Origin: Odiellus spinosus
Lineage: Eukaryota; Arthropoda; Arachnida; Opiliones; Phalangiidae
Direction: 5' to 3'
DNA length: 64,000 bases
Assembly (NCBI GenBank): GCA_963920705.1
Contig: OY987233.1
Location: 9,330,959-9,394,958 of the forward strand
A program made the position numbers and the translations under genes. Below, piece by piece: positions 10,875-22,475 of the stretch; the first letter of the stretch is position 1; each line of letters begins with the position of its first letter. Below the pieces are notes generated by a model, which was not told the origin of the DNA, searched no databases, and worked only from the letters and a program-made list of their open reading frames with translations.

Positions 10875-13800
10875 ATGGACAGTGCTATCGGGAGGTTTGC
10901 CCTCATTGGCGGGATAACCACCATGGCTGCTTGCGCTTTCGCTTACGTCGTATTTGGACCATCCCAATATAGAAAAAAAAGACAGAAAGGTAAATTTCAA
11001 TATAATCTGGGACTAGGAACAGTATGATTTTTATAATACCACTCCTGTTAGATTTTGTACCTGGATTAGTCAATCTTGGTAACTGGTGCTTCATAAATGC
11101 TGTCTTACAGTCGCTGGCTCCTTGTTCTTCCCTAAAAAATTGGCTGTTTAAGTTTGCAGCCTGTCAAAATAACGGATACAATAATAATAGCTTATCAGCA
11201 GCACTTCTTAAAACTCTAAAAGGTACATATTTGACGATCATATTGAATTGTTTCCAATTAAATATTTTGCGATCAGTTCTAAACAATGAAGATGATCTGT
11301 CGAGAGTGGAATGTAGTCCCATTGACGTTTTAAAAGCGTTACGATCGAAAGGTTGGGTGATCAGTAGTGATGAACAGGACGCACACGAGCTATTTCACGT
11401 CATAACTACAACTTTGGAAGAGGAATTCCATTCTCAGTCTTATATTAAGTCTTTGCTTGATGTCAAAGGTTTAGAATATATTTCGGTAAATGGATAAATC
11501 TTCGTAATCTTTCAATTTAAACATTGAAGTAATTTTAATATTAGCAAGATCAAGGGGGAAGTTTGAATAAAGACGTAGCATTTCGTACGCAATCTCCCAT
11601 CAAAATTCCTAAATATAAGCAGATAATTGGTTCACCAACGAAAGGACTTTTGGCCAGCAGACTAACGTGTAAAAGCTGCGGCTTCGAGAATCCTATTCAT
11701 TATGATTCTTTTGACAGTATTTCTCTTCCCATACCTGATGGTTATTGGGTAAGTGGATTGTATTAACTTAGAATTTATTTATTCTTAACAAAAAATATAT
11801 TTTAATTAAGGGTATGTTGAGGCTAGAAGATTGCCTAAATCATTGGTCATCTTCGGAATTAGTGCACGGAGTGACTTGCGAAAACTGTTCTAAGCTGCAT
11901 TCTCCAGCCGGTGAAGCAGTTATCTGTAAATCAACTTTCTCCAAGCAGCTTAGCATTGCCAAAGTAAAAGTTCTCAAATTTTCGTCCCTCTCTCTTTAAA
12001 TATTCATTGATCTCTTGTTTAATTATCTTATTTTTTCTTCTCATTTCAGTTGCCAGACTGTTTGTGTTTTCATTTTGTGCGAACATTGTGGTTGGGAACT
12101 AGCGGGATACCAACTAAGAAGTACGACCACGTTGTCTTTCCTGAAATGCTCTCTATGGATCGATTTCTACTTTCCAATAAGAAAAAGAGCGAAGGAGATG
12201 CCAACCCACTAACCAATGGATTACTCGGAGGAAATCTAGTCAAGTAAATCTCAAATTTTATTGAATTTTTACTCCTAAAATATGAAAATAACAACCTGAT
12301 TAAGTTCAAATCCTACAACCTAGGTCAAACTATTTAGTGATGAGGCTTATAAACTATAAAGATGATTATTGACAAGGCTTAAGGACTTGATTTGATCATT
12401 GACAAGGCTTAAGGACTTGATTTGATCATTGACAAGGCTTAAGGACTTGATTTGATCATTGACAAGGCTTAAGGACTTGATTTGATCATTGACAAGGCTT
12501 AAGGACTTGATTTGATCATTGACAAGGCTTAAGGACTTTATTTGATCATTGACAAGGCTTAAGGACTTGATTTGATCATTGACAAGGCTTAAGGCCTTGA
12601 TTTAATCATTGACAAGGCTTAAGGACTTGATTTGATCATTGACAAGGCTTAAGGACTTGATTTGATCATTGACAAGGCTTAAGGCCTTGATTTGATCATT
12701 GACAAGGCTTAAGGCCTTAAGTTGACCATAGTCCTGGTCGATTTGCCAGAAATGGGCGCCGCCATCTTTTTATAGTAACAGGCTGCCAGACTATTTCTAA
12801 TTTTATTTCCCACAAACCAAATTCAAGTTGTTAGTCCAACGCCTCCTATATAATAAAATATAGGAGGCGTTGGTTAGTCTGTAGCTATTTTCACACTACA
12901 AAAAGATGGCGGACGATCACGTGACAAAAGTTTTCCCCGCCAAAATTTTCGCGAGGGTCTCTAGACTTCCGGTTTTGGAAATCGACCAGGACTATTGACA
13001 AGGCTTTAGGCCTTAAGTTGACAATTGACAAGGCTTTAGGCCTTAAGTTGACAATTGACAAGGCTTTAGGCCTTAAGTTGACAACTGACAAGGCTTTAGG
13101 CCTTAAGTTGACAACTGACAAGGCTTAAGGCCTTAAGTTGACAATTGACAAGGCTTAAGGCCTTAAGTTGACAATTGACAAGGCTTAAGGCCTTAAGTTG
13201 ACAATTGACAAGGCTTAAGGCCTTAAGTTGACAATTGACAAGGCTTAAGGCCTTAAGTTGACAATTGACAAGGCTTAAGGCCTTAAGTTGACAATTGACA
13301 AGGCTTAAGGCCTTAAGTTGACAATTGACAAGGCTTAAGGCCTTAAGTTGACAATTGACAAGGCTTAAGGCCTTAAGTTGACAATTGACAAGGCTTAAGG
13401 CCTTAAGTTGACAATTGACAAGGCTTAAGGCCTTCAGTTGACAATTGACAAGGCTTAAGGCCTTCAGTTGACAATTGACAAGGCTTAAGGCCTTCAGTTG
13501 ACAATTGACAAGGCTTAAGGCCTTCAGTTGACAATTGACAAGGCTTAAGGCCTTCAGTTGACAATTGACAAGGCTTAAGGCCTTCAGTTGACAATTGACA
13601 AGGCTTAAGGCCTTCAGTTGACAATTGACAAGGCTTAAGGCCTTCAGTTGACAATTGACAAGGCTTAAGGCCTTCAGTTGACAATTGACAAGGCTTAAGG
13701 CCTTCAGTTGACAATTGACAAGGCTTAAGGCCTTCAGTTGACAATTGACAAGGCTTAAGGCCTTCAGTTGACAATTGACAAGGCTTAAGGCCTTCAGTTG

Positions 13801-16800
13801 ACAATTGACAAGGCTTAAGGCCTTCAGTTGACAATTGACAAGGCTTAAGGCCTTCAGTTGACAATTGACAAGGCTTAAGGCCTTCAGTTGACAATTGACA
13901 AGGCTTAAGGCCTTCAGTTGACAATTGACAAGGCTTAAGGCCTTCAGTTGACAATTGACAAGGCTTAAGGCCTTCAGTTGACAATTGACAAGGCTTAAGG
14001 CCTTCAGTTGACAATTGACAAGGCTTAAGGCCTTCAGTTGACAATTGACAAGGCTTAAGGCCTTCAGTTGACAATTGACAAGGCTTAAGGCCTTCAGTTG
14101 ACAATTGACAAGGCTTAAGGCCTTCAGTTGACAATTGACAAGGCTTAAGGCCTTCAGTTGACAATTGACAAGGCTTAAGGCCTTCAGTTGACAATTGACA
14201 AGGCTTAAGGCCTTCAGTTGACAATTGACAAGGCTTAAGGCCTTCAGTTGACAATTGACAAGGCTTAAGGCCTTCAGTTGACAATTGACAAGGCTTAAGG
14301 CCTTCAGTTGACAATTGACAAGGCTTAAGGCCTTCAGTTGACAATTGACAAGGCTTAAGGCCTTCAGTTGACAATTGACAAGGCTTAAGGCCTTCAGTTG
14401 ACAATTGACAAGGCTTAAGGCCTTCAGTTGACAATTGACAAGGCTTAAGGCCTTCAGTTGACAATTGACAAGGCTTAAGGCCTTCAGTTGACAATTGACA
14501 AGGCTTAAGGCCTTCAGTTGACAATTGACAAGGCTTAAGGCCTTCAGTTGACAATTGACAAGGCTTAAGGCCTTCAGTTGACAATTGACAAGGCTTAAGG
14601 CCTTCAGTTGACAATTGACAAGGCTTAAGGCCTTCAGTTGACAATTGACAAGGCTTAAGGCCTTCAGTTGACAATTGACAAGGCTTAAGGCCTTCAGTTG
14701 ATCGTTGTTAAGAACTTAAGACATAAGGCATTAATTACTTGATTTATTGACAAGGCTTACCGCTCTAAGTTTATTATTGACGGAGTTTAAGGCCTAAAGT
14801 TGACAATTTCCACGGCTTCATAATACGCTAATTGATCATTCTTTTCCAGGAAGTCTTCAAAGATCTATGAACTGCTCATGAAGGATAAGTCTGTTAGTGA
14901 TCTACCCATCGATTACTTCACAGATCTAAATGACAAATCAGGTTCATTTTTTGGGTGAGTGCTACCTTTTTGGATTTCTTTATTATCCGCTTGCAAGCTT
15001 GTACTCAAAATAATTGTCATTTATAAGTTATTTGCACCATGAATGAACGCCATTTCGTATAATTATTCATGCAAAAAACTACGTTTCTGGCCATCATTAT
15101 AACTTGATGCACTGTTTTTGTTGCAAGCTTGTAATTTAGTTTATTGGTCTTTGAATTGTGATATTGGTTTCTTGCTCGTAATTTTTCGCTTATCAATTGG
15201 CTCAATGGTAGGTCGATTAATAAAACCTTGTATTTGATTTAAATCAATCATAGAAATATTCTTCACAACAAAATTTTGGAAGAAATTCAAATATTTCATT
15301 TATTTTTCTATAGAATATTGGTTTTTTCTATAAAATATTGGTTTTTTCTATAGAATATTGGTTTTTTCTATAGAATATTGGTTTTTTCTATAGAATATTG
15401 GTTTTTTCTATAGAATATTGGTTTTTTCTATAGAATATTGGTTTTTTCTATAAAATATTGGTTTTTTCTATAAAATATTGGTTTTTTCTATAGAATATTG
15501 GTTTTTTTCTATAGAATATTGGTTTTTTCTATAGAATATTGGTTTTTTTCTATAGAATATTGGTTTTTTTCTATAGAATATTGTTTTTTTCTATAGACTG
15601 TTGGTTTTTTTCTATAGAATATTGTTTTTTTTTTTTATAGAATATTGGTTTTTTTTGTATAGAATATTGGTTTTTTTCTATAGAATATTGTTTTTTTTTC
15701 TATAGAATATTGGTTTTCTATAGAATATTGTTTTTCTATAGAATATTGGTTTTCTATAGAATATTGGTTTTCTATAGAATATTGGTTTTCTATAGAATAT
15801 TGGTTTTCTATAGAATATTGGTTTTCTATAGAATATTGGTTTTCTATAGAATATTGGTTTTCTATAGAATATTGGTTTTCTATAGAATATTGGTTTTCTA
15901 TAGAATATTGGTTTTCTATAGAATATTGGTTTTCTATAGAATATTGGTTTTCTATAGAATATTGGTTTTCTATAGAATATTGGTTTTCTATAGAATATTG
16001 GTTTTCTATAGAATATTGGTTTTCTATAGAATATTGGTTTTCTATAGAATATTGGTTTTCTATAGAATATTGGTTTTCTATAGAATATTGGTTTTCTATA
16101 GAATATTGGTTTTCTATAGAATATTGGTTTTCTATAGAATATTGGTTTTCTATAGAATATTGGTTTTCTATAGAATATTGGTTTTCTATAGAATATTGGT
16201 TTTCTATAGAATATTGGTTTTCTATAGAATATTGGTTTTCTATAGAATATTGGTTTTCTATAGAATATTGGTTTTCTATAGAATATTGGTTTTCTATAGA
16301 ATATTGGTTTTCTATAGAATATTGGTTTTCTATAGAATATTGGTTTTCTATAGAATATTGGTTTTCTATAGAATATTGGTTTTCTATAGAATATTGGTTT
16401 TCTATAGAATATTGGTTTTCTATAGAATATTGGTTTTCTATAGAATATTGGTTTTCTATAGAATATTGGTTTTCTATAGAATATTGGTTTTCTATAGAAT
16501 ATTGGTTTTCTATAGAATATTGGTTTTCTATAGAATATTGGTTTTCTATAGAATATTGGTTTTCTATAGAATATTGGTTTTCTATAGAATATTGGTTTTC
16601 TATAGAATATTGGTTTTCTATAGAATATTGGTTTTCTATAGAATATTGGTTTTCTATAGAATATTGGTTTTCTATAGAATATTGGTTTTCTATAGAATAT
16701 TGGTTTTCTATAGAATATTGGTTTTCTATAGAATATTGGTTTTCTATAGAATATTGGTTTTCTATAGAATATTGGTTTTCTATAGAATATTGGTTTTCTA

Positions 16801-19785
16801 TAGAATATTGGTTTTCTATAGAATATTGGTTTTCTATAGAATATTGGTTTTCTATAGAATATTGGTTTTCTATAGAATATTGGTTTTCTATAGAATATTG
16901 GTTTTCTATAGAATATTGGTTTTCTATAGAATATTGGTTTTCTATAGAATATTGGTTTTCTATAGAATATTGGTTTTCTATAGAATATTGGTTTTCTATA
17001 GAATATTGGTTTTCTATAGAATATTGGTTTTCTATAGAATATTGGTTTTCTATAGAATATTGGTTTTCTATAGAATATTGGTTTTCTATAGAATATTGGT
17101 TTTCTATAGAATATTGGTTTTCTATAGAATATTGGTTTTCTATAGAATATTGGTTTTCTATAGAATATTGGTTTTCTATAGAATATTGGTTTTCTATAGA
17201 ATATTGGTTTTCTATAGAATATTGGTTTTCTATAGAATATTGGTTTTCTATAGAATATTGGTTTTCTATAGAATATTGGTTTTCTATAGAATATTGGTTT
17301 TCTATAGAATATTGGTTTTCTATAGAATATTGGTTTTCTATAGAATATTGGTTTTCTATAGAATATTGGTTTTCTATAGAATATTGGTTTTCTATAGAAA
17401 ATTGGTTTTCTATAGAAAATTGGTTTTCTATAGAAAATTGGTTTTCTATAGAAAATTGGGTTTCTATAGAAAATTGGGTTTCTATAGAAAATTGGGTTTC
17501 TATAGAAAATTGGGTTTCTATAGAATATTGGGTTTTTTTTCTATAGAATATTGGGTTTTTTTTCTATAGAATATTGGGTTTTTTTTCTATAGAATATTGG
17601 GTTTTTTTTCTATAGAATATTGGGTTTTTTTTCTATAGAATATTGGGTTTTTTTTCTATAGAATATTGGGTTTTTTTTCTATATAATATTGGGTTTTTTT
17701 TCTATATAATATTGGGTTTTTTTTCTATATAATATTGGTTTTTTTTTCTATAGAATATTGGGTTTTTTTCTATAGAATATTGGGTTTTTTTCTATAGAAT
17801 ATTGGGTTTTTTTCTATAGAATATTGATTTTTTTTTCTATAGAATATTGATTTTTTTTTTCTATAGAATATTGATTTTTTTCTATAGAATATTGATTTTT
17901 TTTCTATAGAATATTGATTTTTTTTCTATAGAATATTGATTTTTTTTCTATAGAATATTGATTTTTTTTCTATAGAATATTGATTTTTTTTCTATAGAAT
18001 ATTGATTTTTTTCTATAGAATATTGATTTTTTTCTATAGAATATTGATTTTTTTTTTCTATAGAATATTGATTTTTTTTTTTCTATAGAATATTGATTTT
18101 TTTTTTTCTATAGAATATTGATTTTTTTTTTCTATAGAATATTGATTTTTTTTTTCTATAGAATATTGATTTTTTTTTTCTATAGAATATTGATTTTTTT
18201 TTTCTATAGAATATTGATTTTTTTTTTCTATAGAATATTGATTTTTTTTTCTATAGAATATTGATTTTTTTTTCTATAGAATATTGATTTTTTTTTTCTA
18301 TAGAATATTGATTTTTTTTTTCTATAGAATATTGATTTTTTTTTCTATAGAATATTGATTTTTTTCTATAGAATATTTGCTCTATATAATGAGTATTCTA
18401 TTTTTTCTTCGTTATATTCATTTTTCTTAACAAAATATGAAATATTTCAAGATTGCAATTGCGTTCACTACGTCAATTGGAATATTTTCTGTTCAAATAT
18501 GTGAAATACTTGAATGAATGCCAAAAAGATTATCATATATTTAATTGATAGTTTTATAATTTTGAAATTGATATTGAAAATCTCCTCATATCTCCTCCGT
18601 AACCCAGTCTGTCTATACCTTGCAATGGTTTCTTCCCACAATGTTCAGTGTTCACTGGTCTTTGCATTTACTATCAAAGCTTATTTGTCTTCTTTCTTAG
18701 ATCTTAGTGCTTATAATACTTTTGCAACTGCACATCCCACTCTAAGCCTAAATGGAAACCCTCTTGTGTTAGTGGTGTCATGAATTTTTGCCAACCGTAG
18801 ATTAAGTAGTTAACTACCTACCCCTAGTATGTTAGGGTAAACCTAGGACTATTAAGAAAATACACCTATGTTCGTAGATAAAATTGAATAACAATAATGG
18901 CATTCATAGGCGTCCTCTAAAGGCCAAACAGTGCAAAATCACTCTATCAAGCAAGGTTTTGTTAGTTAATTACTACTGGTTGCCGTTAGAAGATTCTAAT
19001 GAACCTCGGGTTTTGTTATTCAAATTAATCAATTAAGCGAAGCGTCCATTTTTAAGGTAGACACGTAACCTGACTCGATTCGGGCCTTGTCAATTTGATA
19101 TCGCGCCAATCTTGCGAATTTAAATAAAAGAAATTGAAAAAAATCACCAAGCGGATTTTACATACGCGTGACGTCAGTTTTACTTATTGATTTATTTAGA
19201 ATAACGAAAGAAATTGGCTTTCCCAACGAGGAAGTCTTCGAATATGATCAAAAATAGTCCAAATTGAGGAATTCCAGCAGAATTTGACAAAAGTCTACCA
19301 AAATTTAAAATGGCTCTGGTCCAATTTGGACCATTTTTGTCAAAGTTAGTTGATTTTTCCTCATTGGGAAAGTCAATTTCTTTCGTTACTCTATGGGAAA
19401 ACATTGAAATGACGTCACGCAAGCTTGGCACGAGATAAATTTGACAAGACAAGAATTGAGTCAGCCATTTCGTGTCTAATTTAACAGTCCTAGGGTAAAC
19501 TAAATCTTGACATTGGTGATGTTTAATTTTAGTATTGGAAATCACATCTTCCAACTAAAGTCAGTGATTGTACATATGGGAGACACATTTTCTGGTCATT
19601 TTGTGACGTACAGGAGAGGCCCTTTCAATTCCTCAAACTCTGATTGTTGGTTTTATACGTCTGACACTATCGTCCATCAGGTTTCATTCCCCGAAGTTAC
19701 TAAATCTAACGCTTATATGCTTATCTACGAACGTGTTAATTGTTTACCACTTAGTGGTACACCATTACCACGCCGAAAAAATTAA
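10875..19785 (+). CDS. USP30: USP30 orthologue, mitochondrial outer-membrane deubiquitinase
   Basis: Eight exons, all GT-AG and phase-consistent: 10875-10989, 11052-11222, 11277-11485, 11545-11748, 11811-11963, 12050-12243, 14850-14954, 19533-19785; total 1,404 nt, 467 aa. Family role: removes ubiquitin, preferring Lys6-linked chains, from mitochondrial outer-membrane proteins and opposes PINK1/Parkin mitophagy. Seen: one N-terminal transmembrane segment (residues about 7-28) followed by a basic RKKRQK stretch; Cys box GLVNLGNWCF (Cys about 51); DEQDAHELFHVITTTLEEE; two CxxC zinc-ribbon pairs (CKSC, CENC); His box SGHFVTYRR (His about 406) and a following TSD that supplies the Ser used as third catalytic residue in USP30. 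Odd: Trp, not Thr, precedes the catalytic Cys. Introns 1-5 are 53-86 nt; introns 6 (2.6 kb) and 7 (4.6 kb) are swollen by minisatellites. Converges on TTC28. Confidence 0.93.
12361..12720. repeat. 30-bp minisatellite array 1, 12 copies
   Basis: Twelve 30-bp units carrying GACAAGGCTTAAGGACTTGA then TTTGATCATT, in USP30 intron 6. Exact 30-bp register throughout, with scattered substitutions (GGACTT to GGCCTT) increasing towards the right end, where units begin to resemble array 2. Confidence 0.95.
12728..12995. mobile_element. Foldback element inserted in the 30-bp minisatellite
   Basis: A 268-bp non-repetitive block that splits the two 30-bp arrays. Its ends are a perfect 17-bp inverted repeat (ATAGTCCTGGTCGATTT at 12728-12744 and its complement at 12979-12995). 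Inside there is a second inverted pair around CGCCATCTTTTT / AAAAAGATGGCG, and near the centre a perfect 16-bp hairpin stem, 12836-12851 and 12858-12873, with a 6-nt loop. TGAC lies next to both ends but also belongs to the minisatellite, so the target duplication is uncertain. No coding capacity. Likely a MITE or foldback transposon. Confidence 0.75.
12996..14700. repeat. 30-bp minisatellite array 2, about 57 copies
   Basis: Units of 30 bp with TTGACAAGGCTTAAGGCC then TTCAGTTGACAA; the first few read CTTTAGGCCTTAAG, the middle CTTAAGGCCTTAAG, and from about 13430 to the end CTTAAGGCCTTCAG almost without change. Same core as array 1. Both strands are open over long stretches only because 30 is divisible by 3; not coding. 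Confidence 0.96.
15309..18376. repeat. 18-bp TTTTCTATAGAATATTGG array with variable T tract
   Basis: About 160 copies in USP30 intron 7. The unit is CTATAGAATATTGG plus a T run. The flanks (15309-15715 and 17530-18376) have T runs of 6-11 and change the last base (TTGG, TTGGG, TTGA), while the core (about 15716-17395) is some 93 nearly identical 18-mers with T4. The core therefore looks recently amplified inside older, diverged copies. The long plus-strand open frame is a by-product of the 18-bp period. Confidence 0.96.
18806..19015. mobile_element. MITE-like insertion, family F
   Basis: Shares AACCTAGGACTATTAAG, the ATTCATAGGCGTCCTCTAAAG block and a TTAGAAGATTCTAATGAAC block with the copy at 29514-29706 and those near 52.7-53.0 kb. 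Ends are imprecise. In USP30 intron 7. Confidence 0.5.
19052..19484. mobile_element. MITE-like insertion, family B, copy 1
   Basis: Ends carry GTAGACACGTAACCTGACT and, inverted, a GAGTCAGCCATTTCGTGTC-type end; the middle has paired GTGACGTCA / TGACGTCAC and CGAAAGAAATTGGCTTTCCC with its complement. It ends about 50 nt before USP30 exon 8. Confidence 0.6.
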
Positions 19786-20000
19786 AACAACTTAAAGAAT
19801 ACGTTAAAAACAAATTGATCTATAACCAAATATATTACTTGAAAGTAGATTGTTTAGTCTTTCGCGTTATAGAGAACGATATTGGAATTTATCCAACTGT
19901 TGCGTTAATTTGAATATGATAATGTGAGATTTTTGACTAGAAGTAGAACATTCCTATTTCCTGTTTTCTATGAACCAAAGTGAAATGAATTTTAATGTTG

Positions 20001-20344
20001 AAAGTAGACACGCAACATGACTTAATTCGGGCCTTGTCCAATTAATCTCACGCATTTAATCACAAGAAATCTGCGTGGCGTCGGTTTTACTTACATTTCA
20101 ATATGCTACCATAAAATAAGAAGAAATTAACCATTTTGCACCATATTTAATCAAATTAGGCACTTTTCCCTCATTTGGTAAGCCAATTTCTTTGGTTATC
20201 CAATGGAAACACATTGAAAAGTGACGTCACACGTATGTAAAAACTGCCTCGTGAATTTATCTAATTTCTAAAACTTAAAATCACGAACTTGGTGCCAGAT
20301 TAACTTCATAAGACCCGAATTGAGTCCTGTTGCGTGTCTACTTT
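20001..20344. mobile_element. MITE-like insertion, family B, copy 2
   Basis: Terminal inverted repeats AAAGTAGACACGCAACATGA and its near-complement TGTTGCGTGTCTACTTT; subterminal AATTCGGG / CCCGAATT; internal GTGACGTCAC. About 344 bp, no open frame. Confidence 0.7.
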
Positions 20345-20830
20345 GATCTCCAGACATTTTCACGTTAATTGGTTTTATTTTAAACAATAATAATGGGAAA
20401 ATACTCATCAAAACGTTGTGAAATGTTTATCGGGCCTTTAAATTGATTAAGTAGCTTTAAAACTAACGAAACTAATTTTCAAGAGAGTAATTAGAACTCT
20501 CAAACATAAGTTAAATGCTGATAACACGCGGACAAAATTAATTGCATCCTATACTTTTTTTTTGACAATGTATTATTACAGTTAACCCCATAATTGGTCA
20601 AATTTTGGGACCAATTGTAAATATTCGTTGTCAAAAAGTTTAAACCAAGTCAAATTTATGGTTAGTTAACGTAAAAATAATAATTGCGTTGTCATGACTG
20701 CGGTGTGAAAAAGTTCAGGTTAAAAATGTTCGTGACGTTTTTATCTTTATACATTTTAAGTCGTTTTTAACGACAAAGTGAGTGTGTGAAATTCTTCTAT
20801 AAGCTCTAAAATAAATAGTATAGTTAAAAG

Positions 20831-21180
20831 TCTATCACTTTATTCCATAAAAATAAACAACGCCCCGTAGCTTAATACTATTAGCAAAGGTCGCGTTTTA
20901 CGTCACCACCTCTGTCTGGCTCGAGGGATTTGGACTCTTCCTTGATATTTGAGTCGGGAGAGAGGAACAGAATTTAAGCGGGCCGCGCTTCCCTATATTG
21001 TCTTCCCCCTAACTATGGAATTTCTCCACATAGTTTCGCTTCTTCCTTCACTATTTATGCAACTACTGCGGTCGCTAGAGTGTCTCGAATTCTGCAGAAT
21101 CTGTCTGTACAATTACCCGGACCAATACTCATAGTATTAAGCTACGGGGCGTTGTTTACTTTTATGGATTAATGTGATTG
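20831..21180. mobile_element. MITE-like insertion, family C
   Basis: Long terminal inverted repeats of about 50 bp: left contains AACAACGCCCCGTAGCTTAA, right contains TTAAGCTACGGGGCGTTGTT. Another left-end fragment lies at 33952-34005. The GC-richer middle has a 61-codon open frame that I do not believe. Confidence 0.75.
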
Positions 21181-22033
21181 ACTTTTGGTATATTTAATAG
21201 ATTAGATACTTAATAACTTGTACTACTGCAATTCCGGTATTAAAATTTTGTAACCTTTTTAATTTAGGAAAATCACGATAGTTCTATTTGAGAATCAATC
21301 AAATTGACCTATCTAAATTAGTGTTAGGGTCTATCCACTTGGTTTCAGAGGGTAGGCAGATCATTATGAAATTTGGCACACTTGTTGCTGTCCTAGAAAA
21401 ACTACAATTAGAAATTAGAATTATGGTCAAGCCATGGTCAAACTGTGGTCAGGACTTTGAGCAGACTATATTCAAACCATATTCGAGCAGCATCAATAAA
21501 AAAAACACTTCATTTACCTTTTCACCCACCCTTCAATTAAAAAAACTACGTTAAGATAACCGAATTAAGTAAATTAGTTACAATTTTATTAATTTTCATA
21601 CAAAATAATTAGGTTTTTGGCAAAAACATTGCATTTGCCTCTTTACAATTCATTTTTAATTTCTGTAAAACAATTTAGTAACTTTTTACAAAGTTACTTT
21701 TAAAATCATAATAGGTATGAATGGGGTAATTATTACCAGAAGTATATAATAAGAAACAATCTTTTGGGGAAGTATGAAACTTATTGAAAATCGCATAAAA
21801 CACAGAGGTCCCCCAAAGGTGGTTTCTTATGTATTACTGTTATTACCAACTGAACTATGAACACAATCAGGAGATAATGAGAGAAGGCAGACACTAAACT
21901 AGGTAATTAGAGTCTGACCAGCCTGGGAGAAGAGGCAGATTAAAAACAGTGGGTGCTGTTAATTTTGACCAAAATTTTCAGCACTCCTACTTTATTTAGA
22001 CAATTATGTTAAATTGAAAGTTAAATTTAGTTG

Positions 22034-22300
22034 ACAACTGAGTTAAATTGATAAATACTTAGTTAAATTGATAAATAATTAGTTAAATTGATAAATAATT
22101 AGTTAAATTGATAAATAATTAGTTAAATTGATAAATAATTAGTTAAATTGATAAATAATTAGTTAAATTGATAAAGAATTAGTTAAATTGATAAAGAATT
22201 AGTTAAATTGATAAACAATTAGTTAAATTGATAAACAATTAGTTAAATTCGGAAACAATTAGTTAAATTAGGAAACAATTAGTTAAATTGCTAGACATTA
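22034..22300. repeat. 20-bp AGTTAAATTGATAAATAATT array
   Basis: About 13 copies, with substitutions (AAGAATT, AACAATT, AGGAAAC) accumulating to the right. Lies 0.2 kb past the TTC28 stop codon, beyond its candidate poly(A) signal. Confidence 0.92.
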
Positions 22301-22340
22301 AGTTAAATTTCACCTTTAAAAAACACCTTTAAATAACACC

Positions 22341-22346
22341 TTTATT
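22341..22346 (-). promoter_or_regulatory. Candidate poly(A) signal of TTC28
   Basis: AATAAA on minus about 130 nt beyond the TTC28 stop codon. Confidence 0.4.
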
Positions 22347-22475
22347 ATCGTGCTTACTTGAGATACAAATCCAGAAACAAATAAAAGGTTGATCAGACCC
22401 TAAATGCGCGACTAACGAATTATAAGTAAATACAAAAGTGTTTCCCATCTCGTATTATCTCCTGGCTGATGATAA

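Larger units (their letters stand above)
19786..22475. other. Convergent USP30/TTC28 interval
   Basis: No gene seen. It holds the two 3' UTRs, MITE copies at 20001-20344 and 20831-21180, and a 20-bp array at 22034-22300. A plus-strand open stretch at 21288-21554 has no family resemblance. Confidence 0.55.

Noticed and set aside
13403-14674. Minus-strand open frame of 423 codons, repeated ten-residue unit
   Set aside because: It is the translation of a 30-bp minisatellite in a USP30 intron; 30 is a multiple of 3, so stops are excluded by repetition. No start or splice context.
15710-17569. Plus-strand open frame of 619 codons (FYRILV repeats)
   Set aside because: By-product of the 18-bp intronic array; outside the core the T-tract length changes break the frame.
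18514-18783. 89-codon plus-strand frame in USP30 intron 7
   Set aside because: Hydrophobic, AT-driven, no family resemblance; exon 7 to exon 8 of USP30 join cleanly in phase without it.
20949-21134. 61-codon frame inside the family C MITE
   Set aside because: Too short, contained within a palindromic element, no similarity to a transposase.
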